Assembly: GCA_027624855.1 (NCBI GenBank)
Contig: JAQBTQ010000019.1
Location: 1 to 48,033 of the forward strand
DNA: 48,033 bases
Origin: Bacteroidota bacterium
GTDB taxonomy: Bacteria; Bacteroidota; Bacteroidia; Flavobacteriales_D; Sanyastnellaceae
Direction: 5' to 3'
Below the pieces are notes generated by a model. That model was not told the DNA's origin and made no database searches. It worked only from the letters and a program-made list of their open reading frames with translations. Of the stretch, positions 42,103 through 48,033 are shown piece after piece. Positions within the stretch are counted from its first letter, which is position 1. Each line of letters begins with the position of its first letter. The position numbers were made by a program, and so were the translations under genes.

Positions 42103-43012
42103 TTCTAAATTGGTTACCAAATCTCCATTCTGGGCAGGCATTCGATTGATGCGACCCTGGAATGTGATGATGATTGCAGCGGCAATGGCCTTAATCACGC
42201 ATTCGCTCGTACTGCCAAATTCAAACGTACCTGATGAATATCGCGACACCTTGCTCATCCTCGGAATCATTTCCATGACATCTTTAGCGGCTGGAGCCAA
42301 TATCATCAACGACTACTTCGATATCACGGAGGATCGGATTAATCGACCCAATAAAGCACTTGTTGGACGGGTAATCAGTCGCAGGCAAACTATGGCCTTG
42401 AACTACTTGTTTATTGCTATCGCTATCGGTTCAACGGCTTCCATTTCCGCGATGTTGGGAAATTATGTTCACGTCATCTGGATTTTGACAGTTGGAGTTC
42501 TCCTTTGGGGGTATTCTCCTTTTTTCAAGCGACGATTTCTGCGAGGCAATTTGATCATCGCATTTTCTGTTGGTCAATTGCCCTTTTGGTGCTTGTTGCT
42601 TTTTCAGCCCATGACCTCTTGGGTGGATTGGTTGGACACTGAACGAGGATGGATTCTTTTGAGTTATGGTGTTCTTTCAGCTTGGGTGACGTTCCTCCGC
42701 GAAATCACGAAGGATCTTCAAGATTTGAATGGAGATACAGCAGCCGGTTATGACACCCTTCCAGTTCGGTGGGGAACAAATAAATCAATGAAATTTTTGA
42801 AGTTGCTGCATGGAGCAGGATGGATTGTGATGGCAATGGCCTGGATGGAGTCCATTCAACAACTAAGCAGGCCGATAGCACCTCTCTTTTTCATCCTGCC
42901 CTATCTGGCTGCAACCATCCAACTTTGGCGTGGACAAGTCGCATCCGTTTCTGCTTGGCAAAAAATGACCCTTGCGGGAGGATTGATCTATTTGATTGGA
43001 ATGTCGGGATAA
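42083..43012 (+). CDS. UbiA family prenyltransferase
   Basis: Membrane prenyltransferase of 309 residues with about eight to nine helices. The first Asp-rich motif NDYFDITEDRINRP is at 76-89 and the second, REITKDLQDLNGD, is near 210. Both bind Mg-diphosphate. The NRPNKAL continuation resembles the geranylgeranylglycerol-phosphate geranylgeranyltransferase-like group often annotated in Bacteroidota. A menaquinone or other lipid role cannot be excluded. ATG 42083 and ATG 42092 are both possible; each overlaps the glycosylasparaginase end, so the two genes are likely co-translated. Confidence 0.85.
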   Translation: MLHMARDSKLVTKSPFWAGIRLMRPWNVMMIAAAMALITHSLVLPNSNVPDEYRDTLLILGIISMTSLAAGANIINDYFDITEDRINRPNKALVGRVISRRQTMALNYLFIAIAIGSTASISAMLGNYVHVIWILTVGVLLWGYSPFFKRRFLRGNLIIAFSVGQLPFWCLLLFQPMTSWVDWLDTERGWILLSYGVLSAWVTFLREITKDLQDLNGDTAAGYDTLPVRWGTNKSMKFLKLLHGAGWIVMAMAWMESIQQLSRPIAPLFFILPYLAATIQLWRGQVASVSAWQKMTLAGGLIYLIGMSG

Positions 43013-43036
43013 TCCGACAAGAACAATTACAATTGA

Positions 43037-44245
43037 CTATTCCAGACCCAATCGAATGATTTTGTTGCCAGAAGCATCAATGATCATACCGCACGCATTA
43101 ATCTCATTTAGAACGGATTGTCCCGACACATTGAAATATGCGTTTGGAGCCATAGGCGACATGAGCTCCTGTATTGTGGTAATCTCTGACACATTGCGCA
43201 CATCCATACAGATGACACCTGGGCTCACTCCACAATCAAATGACCCAACAACCTCCCCCTCTTCATTTCTGATTTCGACCAATCCAAAGGTGGTATAATC
43301 GGTGACCGATCCATACCAATGACCTGAAACCGGATCGATGGCCACACCATAATATTCAGGCGCATTGGTCAACCATGAACTTGAATTTTCCAAATCACTC
43401 AAACTCGCAACCCGAACTGCATCTTCTCCCGATAACTGAAACTTCAAGGTTGTGCCATCCATGGCAGCCGCCAAACACCCAGAAGCAGCATCATTGACGG
43501 GATAAGTCTGAACTTGACCATTTGAAGGATCCAGTGAGCTCAAAGAGATAGAACCGTAGTCTCGATTATTGACAGTCACCAATTGCTCATTGGTGGCAAA
43601 CATGTGATATGGATTCTTTCCATTCTCACCCAAATCGAATTCGATGTATGTATTCGTCGTAGGGTTCCATTCACCAATCAACCCCACTTCATTGCCCCAA
43701 TCAAAAGCATTGTTAATTCCAATGAAAAGGTTGCCATTCAACCAAGAAATTCCCTCAGTCGCATACGAGGGCCCATCCTCCGTGGTCAACTCTCCCATCC
43801 ACATCAAGTTTTCTATCTCAAACCATTGCAGGTATGAATTAAGCGGAAGGTTCATGCCAAAATCATCGACTTCGCCGCGTGTGACGTAAATCATTCCATT
43901 TTGAACTGCCAATTGGCGCACACCGATTACTTCGGTGGAAGCCAACAATTCGAAGGTGTCAATATCGAATTTAAGCAGCTGATTGTCAGCCGCCACGAAC
44001 AACGCTCCATCCGAAATGATCGCATCTGAGATGAATCCTACCCCTTCGATTTCTTGGACGACGCTGTAAACTTGAAGTCCTGGATCATACACTCCGAGGG
44101 TCGGAGGAATTAAAACTTCACCCGTTTGCCAATCTGACCATCCTTCATTCAACACAAATACCTGGTGCAGGTACTCCTGTGCCTTCATACCAAAACCGCA
44201 AACTAACGCAAGGCACAATGCAACTCCCTTCATTCTTATTGACAT
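43037..44245 (-). CDS. Secreted beta-propeller-like protein with degenerate T9SS C-terminal signal
   Basis: Protein of 402 residues. A signal peptide ends in GFGMKAQ. The body has repeated short beta units such as QVFVLNEG, GALFVAADNQLLKFDIDTFELL, GMIYVTRGEVDD and NQLVTVNNRDYGSISLSSLDPSNGQV. This resembles YncE/DUF5074-like beta-propellers. The last 40 residues (NAYFNVSGQSVLNEINACGMIIDASGNKIIRLGLE in outline) have the G-Q-x-V and final-strand pattern of type A sorting domains. Secretion by the type IX system is therefore likely. Ligand unknown. The ATG at 44245 follows a good promoter; ATG 44233 would give a shorter leader. Confidence 0.75.
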   Translation of the reverse strand: MSIRMKGVALCLALVCGFGMKAQEYLHQVFVLNEGWSDWQTGEVLIPPTLGVYDPGLQVYSVVQEIEGVGFISDAIISDGALFVAADNQLLKFDIDTFELLASTEVIGVRQLAVQNGMIYVTRGEVDDFGMNLPLNSYLQWFEIENLMWMGELTTEDGPSYATEGISWLNGNLFIGINNAFDWGNEVGLIGEWNPTTNTYIEFDLGENGKNPYHMFATNEQLVTVNNRDYGSISLSSLDPSNGQVQTYPVNDAASGCLAAAMDGTTLKFQLSGEDAVRVASLSDLENSSSWLTNAPEYYGVAIDPVSGHWYGSVTDYTTFGLVEIRNEEGEVVGSFDCGVSPGVICMDVRNVSEITTIQELMSPMAPNAYFNVSGQSVLNEINACGMIIDASGNKIIRLGLE

Positions 44246-44261
44246 CGATTTGATTTTCCGT

Positions 44262-44293
44262 CAAAATTAACGGCAACCACGGCATGTGCCAAA
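44262..44293 (-). promoter_or_regulatory. Promoter of the beta-propeller-like gene
   Basis: On the minus strand TTTG (44293-44290), a 20-nt spacer and TAATTTTG (44269-44262) form the best complete Bacteroidota promoter in the window. The ATG is 16 nt downstream of the -7 box. The -33 TTTG lies inside the T-rich tail of the upstream terminator. Confidence 0.6.
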
Positions 44294-44328
44294 CAAAACG
44301 GGCCACCCTTCTATGGAAAGGTGACCCG
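44291..44328 (-). terminator. Intrinsic terminator of the giant repeat gene
   Basis: As minus-strand RNA, CGGGUCACCUUU (44328-44317) pairs with AAGGGUGGCCCG (44310-44299) over 12 bp with two G-U pairs and a 6-nt loop. UUUUGUUU (44298-44291) follows. It begins 21 nt after the stop codon of the repeat gene. Its T-rich tail also supplies the -33 element of the next gene. Confidence 0.85.
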
Positions 44329-44349
44329 CATTTGTCATTTCATGTTCGA

Positions 44350-44775
44350 TTAGTAAATCGTACCCCAAGCAAGCAAGAAGTTCAACAAGTCTTGTGCTTG
44401 AACTTGTCCATCGCCGTTGAAGTCAGGACAAATCTGGTAGTTACATGTATCATCATCAAGATTGGCTATTGGATTGTAGTTCAATGCCTCTGAATCGGTA
44501 CATCCGGTCCAAACACAATCACCACTCTCCACAGTAGCAGCCGGATCATAGTTGCTAGCCAATGGGTAGGTACAACCCATTTCAGCACACACCTCTGCCG
44601 GATTTTCTGTCGCACAGTAGTCAACTGGCGTGTAGAGGTCTTCTAACGGAGTTGGGACAACGTTACAAGCCGCCTGCACCCAATCTACACCACCCCACTC
44701 AGGTCCTTCTTGACCGTAGGCCAACAAGAAGTCGAGCAAGTCCTGATTTTGAACTACGCCATCACCGTTGAAATC
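44350..44775 (-). other. C-terminal tail with two dockerin-like calcium loops
   Basis: DFNGDGVVQNQDLLDFLLAYG (44713-44775) and DFNGDGQVQAQDLLNFLLAWG (ending three residues before the stop) share the dockerin F-hand pattern D-x-N-x-D-G-x-V-x-x-x-D-L-L. They are about 100 residues apart and separated by more Cys-rich material, so they are not a compact cellulosomal dockerin. The second forms the very C-terminus. A cell-surface anchoring or sorting role is an inference. Confidence 0.55.
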
Positions 44776-47700
44776 AGCGCTTACCGGCGTATCTGAGCAG
44801 TTGCCTTCGTCATTCGCATACGAGTTGTAGTTCGCATAGTTGTCGTCTTGACATCCTCCGAACAAACAGCTGCCGTCATCATCAGTGGCGTCAGATGCAT
44901 AGTTCGAAGCCTGAGCATACATACAACCTGGGATTTCGAATTCGTCACATACTCCGTCACCGTCGACGTCGCTCAAGCAATTGCCATTACAGTCATAACC
45001 GGTTTCCGCATAGGTACAAGATCCGTCTTCGTCTGTAGCATCAGCATTGTAGTTACAGGCCGTTGCATCCTGACAACCTGCGATTTCAAACTCGTTACAA
45101 ACGCCGTCTCCGTCATCATCGTTCAAGCAGTTGCCATCACAATCGTAACCAGCGTCGGCATAGGTGCAAGAACCATCGTCATCTGTCGCTGTAGCATCGT
45201 AGTTACATGCTGTGGTATCCATACAACCTGCAACTTCGAATTCATCACATACACCATCGCCATCAGCGTCGTTCAGGCAGTTGCCATCACAATCGTAGCC
45301 AGCTTCGGCATAAGTACAAGAACCGTCTTCGTCGGTTGCAGCGGCGTCGTAGTTGCATGCTGTAGGATCTTGACATCCCGCGATTTCAAACTCGTCGCAT
45401 ACACCATCACCGTCGGCATCGTTTAAGCAATTACCATCGCAATCGTAACCAGCATCCGCATAGGTGCATGATCCGTCTTCGTCTGTAGCATCAGCATTGT
45501 AGTTACAAGCCGTTGCATCCTGACAACCTGCGATTTCGAACTCGTTACAAACGCCGTCACCATCGTCATCGTTCAAGCAGTTGCCATCACAATCGTAACC
45601 AGCGTCAGCATAGGTGCAAGAACCGTCTTCATCGGTCGCTGCGGCATCGTAGTTACAAGCAGTAGCATCCATACATCCTGCAACCTCGAATTCGTCACAT
45701 ACGCCATCTCCGTCAGAGTCGTTCAGGCAGTTGCCATCACAATCGTAGCCAGCTTCAGCATAAGTACAAGAACCGTCTTCATCGGTTGCAGCGGCGTCAT
45801 AGTTACATGCCACAGGATCTTGACATCCTGCGATTTCAAATTCGTCGCAAACTCCGTCGCCGTCCGAATCGTTCAGGCAGTTGCCATCACAATCATAGCC
45901 AGCATCGGCATATGTACAAGAGCCATCGTCATCCGTAGCTGTTGCATCATAGTTACATGCAACTGGATCTTGACATCCCGCAATTTCGAACTCATCGCAA
46001 ACGCCGTCTCCGTCCATATCATTCAAGCAATTGCCATCGCAGTCGTAACCAGCATCAGCATAGGTACAAGAACCGTCTTCATCTGTTGCTGTAACATCAT
46101 AGTTACAAGCCACTGGATCTTGACAGCCAGCAATTTCGAACTCGTCACAAACTCCATCGCCATCTGCATCATTCAAGCAGATACCGTCGCAGTCATAACC
46201 TTCTTCGGCATAATTGCACGAAGCGTCGTCTGTGTTCGCCGAAGCATCGTAGTTACATGCTGTTGCATCTGTACAACCAGGATACAAGCATGTGTCATTT
46301 TCGTACACAGCATCCTCATCATAGTTCGATGCTTCTGGATCAGTGCAACCACATGCATTTCCAACACCTGATGCACTTTCACCATTGGCACTGAATGTTC
46401 CAGCACCGTTGAAAGAGAAGGACTTGAATATTTCATTCGCCCCCACTCCGTTCGGGAAGATCTGAGCATTCAACGTACCAGAGATTTCCCCTGCGGTAGT
46501 CAACTGCATGATCAAGACACGCTGGTTTTCAGCATCAGCTACTCCATTTGGAGCGCCATTCGTAACATACCAGGCTCCTCCATACCAATCGTCCATTGCA
46601 AAGTCCTGTCCGCTCATCGATGAAGTCGCACTGAACGCACCTGTCCATGGCTGGAAATCACTTTCTACAGTGCTCGCTGCCACTTGACCTCCAGTTACTT
46701 GACTGTCGGTACCAATGGTTACCCAGCTGTCGTACTGCAAACTTGGGAACATTGGGAAGAATAACGGATTGATTCCTTCTGCAGTGGCTCCAGTAGCAAA
46801 ATCATCGTTGTAGAAACCTGTCGTGGTTGATACGTTCAATGGATTCTGCAAACTACCATACATGGCGCTCAAGAAATCCGAAGCTCCTTCCATACCAATG
46901 TAGAATCGGTAAGTTGTCATACCGGCAATTCCATCGACCGCATGCTGTTCTACTTGAAGCGAGTAACCACTCAATGGTTCACCGCATGAGCAGAAGTCGC
47001 ATGAACCGTCTTCTTCAGAATTCGCAGCGTCGTAGTTACATGCCGAAGGATCAGTACATCCGGCAATTTCGAATTCATCACAAACGCCGTCACCGTCAGC
47101 ATCGTTCAAGCAAATGCCATCACAATCGTATCCGGTTTCTTGGTAAATACAATCGATTTCGTCCGTCGTGTCTGGATTGTAGTTACACGCAGCCTCATCA
47201 AGGCAGCCTTCAACTTCAAACTCATCACAAACTCCGTCACCGTCAGCATCAGCCAAGCAGTTGCCATCACAGTCGTATCCAGCCTGAGCGAATACACACG
47301 TTTCCAAATCCGTAACAATTGACGGATCAACGTAGTTACAAGCATTCGGGTTGATACATCCGGAAATTTCGTTCTCATCGCAAACGTAGTCTCCATCAGC
47401 ATCGTTCAAGCAGTTGCCATCGCAATCGTAGAACTCTTCCGCGTATGTACAACTACCATCTTCATCCGTTGCATCTGCATTGTAGTTGCATGCCGATTCA
47501 TCCTGGCATCCTGCGATTTCGAATGGATCACAAATTCCGTCACCGTCAGCATCTGCTAAGCAGTTACCATCGCAATCGTAACCCTCGTCAGCATAGCTGC
47601 AAGTTCCATCATCGTCAGTGGCTGCAGCATCGTAGTTGCAAGCAACTGCATCTGTACATCCAGCGATTTCGAATTCATCACAAACGCCGTCTCCATCCGC

Positions 47701-48033
47701 GTCATTCAAGCAAACACCATTACAGTCATACCCTTCTTCAGCGTAGGTGCAAGACTCATCATCAGTATTCGCAGCTGCATCATAGTTGCAGGCTGACTCA
47801 TCCATACATCCAGGAACCGCCTCGATACAGGTATCATCTGGATCGAAATCAGCTTCAGGATCGTAGTTGATTGCATCAGGGTCATTGCAACCACAATTGG
47901 CATCCATGAACGTGATGTCCACTCGGTCATCGTTTTCGCTATCTCCATTCGGGAAGATTTGAGCTCGGAACGAACCGGTGATTTGTCCATCCGTGGTCAA
48001 TTGCGCAATCAAGATTCTAGCATCTGCCCCTAC
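44350..48033 (-). CDS. Giant Cys-rich Ca-binding repeat protein, C-terminal part (5' end beyond right edge)
   Basis: The frame is open from the window edge to TAA at 44350, giving 1227 visible residues; no start is needed before the edge. The order is: end of a beta-rich domain (VGADARILIAQLTTDGQ), a spacer with GCNDPDAINYDPEA, five Cys-rich units, a second copy of the beta-rich domain of about 200 residues, nine Cys-rich units, then a tail with two dockerin-like DFNGDG loops. Each unit has six Cys and a DADGDGVCDEFE loop that resembles thrombospondin type 3 calcium sites. The beta domains align in LIxQLTTxGxIxGxxxAQIFPNG. It is surely secreted, as an adhesin or structural protein. A type A sorting tail is not seen. 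Confidence 0.85.
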   Translation of the reverse strand, partial: VGADARILIAQLTTDGQITGSFRAQIFPNGDSENDDRVDITFMDANCGCNDPDAINYDPEADFDPDDTCIEAVPGCMDESACNYDAAANTDDESCTYAEEGYDCNGVCLNDADGDGVCDEFEIAGCTDAVACNYDAAATDDDGTCSYADEGYDCDGNCLADADGDGICDPFEIAGCQDESACNYNADATDEDGSCTYAEEFYDCDGNCLNDADGDYVCDENEISGCINPNACNYVDPSIVTDLETCVFAQAGYDCDGNCLADADGDGVCDEFEVEGCLDEAACNYNPDTTDEIDCIYQETGYDCDGICLNDADGDGVCDEFEIAGCTDPSACNYDAANSEEDGSCDFCSCGEPLSGYSLQVEQHAVDGIAGMTTYRFYIGMEGASDFLSAMYGSLQNPLNVSTTTGFYNDDFATGATAEGINPLFFPMFPSLQYDSWVTIGTDSQVTGGQVAASTVESDFQPWTGAFSATSSMSGQDFAMDDWYGGAWYVTNGAPNGVADAENQRVLIMQLTTAGEISGTLNAQIFPNGVGANEIFKSFSFNGAGTFSANGESASGVGNACGCTDPEASNYDEDAVYENDTCLYPGCTDATACNYDASANTDDASCNYAEEGYDCDGICLNDADGDGVCDEFEIAGCQDPVACNYDVTATDEDGSCTYADAGYDCDGNCLNDMDGDGVCDEFEIAGCQDPVACNYDATATDDDGSCTYADAGYDCDGNCLNDSDGDGVCDEFEIAGCQDPVACNYDAAATDEDGSCTYAEAGYDCDGNCLNDSDGDGVCDEFEVAGCMDATACNYDAAATDEDGSCTYADAGYDCDGNCLNDDDGDGVCNEFEIAGCQDATACNYNADATDEDGSCTYADAGYDCDGNCLNDADGDGVCDEFEIAGCQDPTACNYDAAATDEDGSCTYAEAGYDCDGNCLNDADGDGVCDEFEVAGCMDTTACNYDATATDDDGSCTYADAGYDCDGNCLNDDDGDGVCNEFEIAGCQDATACNYNADATDEDGSCTYAETGYDCNGNCLSDVDGDGVCDEFEIPGCMYAQASNYASDATDDDGSCLFGGCQDDNYANYNSYANDEGNCSDTPVSADFNGDGVVQNQDLLDFLLAYGQEGPEWGGVDWVQAACNVVPTPLEDLYTPVDYCATENPAEVCAEMGCTYPLASNYDPAATVESGDCVWTGCTDSEALNYNPIANLDDDTCNYQICPDFNGDGQVQAQDLLNFLLAWGTIY
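44929..45828 (-). repeat. Higher-order duplication: three-unit block repeated twice (2 x 450 bp)
   Basis: Block 45379-45828 and block 44929-45378 correspond unit by unit. The first units end EFEVA, the second units start GCMD and end CNEFEIA after NDDDGDG, and the third units have NYNADATDEDG. At the third/second unit boundary the DNA is nearly identical over about 80 bp (around 45465-45540 against 45015-45090). This indicates a fairly recent 450-bp duplication. Confidence 0.75.
44929..46278 (-). repeat. Array of nine exact 150-bp coding repeats
   Basis: Unit edges (minus-strand sense, first to last) are 46278, 46128, 45978, 45828, 45678, 45528, 45378, 45228 and 45079-44929 for the final unit end. 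Every unit is 50 codons, opens with GC(Q/M/T)Dxx(A)CNY and closes with C(D/N)EFE(I/V)(A/P). No indel occurs across 1350 bp. Units 4-6 and 7-9 form a duplicated three-unit block. Confidence 0.92.
47062..47811 (-). repeat. Array of five related coding repeats (147-153 bp)
   Basis: Units lie at 47662-47811, 47512-47661, 47362-47511, 47209-47361 (51 codons) and 47062-47208 (49 codons). They share the six-Cys plan and DADGDG loop with the downstream array but are more diverged from each other, with small length changes. A sixth, cut-off unit continues into CDFCSCGEP before the second beta-rich domain. Confidence 0.88.

Noticed and set aside
43002-43019. TGTCGG/CCGACA hairpin over the UbiA stop codon as a terminator
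   Set aside because: The stem has 6 bp and no T-run on either strand, so a terminator call is not supported.
44848-45426. Long plus-strand open frame (and another at 45820-46371) opposite the repeat array
   Set aside because: They are antisense shadows. The 150-bp period is a multiple of three and the repeat codons never give stops on the other strand. Their hydrophobic, Ile/Val/Cys-rich translations are artefacts of the Asp/Cys/Ala codons.
44929-47811. Regularly spaced repeats as a CRISPR array
   Set aside because: Units are contiguous 150-bp coding repeats with no unique spacers, and they translate into clean 50-residue units in one frame.

Overview
The window looks like a chromosomal segment of a marine-type Bacteroidota, probably Flavobacteriales and close to Cryomorphaceae/Schleiferiaceae. 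The evidence is gene content and signals. There is a bamD-rpoZ-coaBC-DUF4835-recN block of the Bacteroidota kind, a CarboxypepD_reg-type TonB-dependent receptor, an apparent type IX secretion sorting tail, and large secreted proteins built from Cys-rich 'GCxDxxACNYDxxAT' units. Several genes have the Bacteroidota -7 promoter box TAnnTTTG, and clear Shine-Dalgarno sites are scarce. I see no rRNA, tRNA, CRISPR array, integrase, transposase or prophage gene. Coding density is very high: no intergenic gap exceeds about 180 bp and many genes overlap by 1-11 bases.

Layout. 1-779: 5' part of a large surface protein leaving the left edge. 905-5859: an EI24/CysZ-like membrane protein, the murein-recycling ligase Mpl, a DtxR-family metalloregulator translationally coupled to a ZIP metal transporter, and an AI-2E-family permease. 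5945-7642: pyrG, with a promoter box and a hairpin directly before the start codon. 7666-10962 (minus): a GNAT-DinB fusion, a GT2 glycosyltransferase and an O-antigen ligase/polymerase-like protein. 11022-12911: an ABC-F ATPase. 12925-16571: phenylacetyl-CoA epoxidase, with paaABCD on plus and paaE split off on minus, the two transcribed divergently. 16599-20439 (minus): an alpha-oxoamine synthase (serine-palmitoyltransferase type), truA and an ABC exporter. 20618-25664: bamD-rpoZ-coaBC-DUF4835-recN. 25713-30492 (minus): a ligase-associated-type DEXH helicase and a TonB-dependent receptor. 30549-36604: a secreted helical-repeat protein, a glycan pair (GT4 and Gfo/Idh), a patatin/beta-barrel protein and a BtuF-like metal-receptor fold without signal peptide. 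36771-41093: dnaK with an elaborate upstream region and a strong terminator, then an RND/MMPL permease. 41098-43012: a Tat-type glycosylasparaginase and a UbiA prenyltransferase. 43037-48033 (minus): a beta-propeller-like secreted protein and the 3' part of a giant Cys-rich repeat protein.

No single block looks like a new defence or mobile system. The strongest unexplained signals are regulatory or structural. Two perfect and about seven degenerate -7 boxes end only 3-5 nt before a start codon, implying leaderless or nearly leaderless mRNAs. The predicted pyrG transcript begins inside a C-rich 5' hairpin, which suggests CTP-sensing start-site switching. dnaK is preceded by five TGTCA half-sites and a sigma-54-like -24/-12 element. 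An 18-bp inverted repeat lies over the paaA -7 box. The giant repeat gene contains nine exact 150-bp units with a duplicated three-unit block. All functions are read from sequence without database searches.
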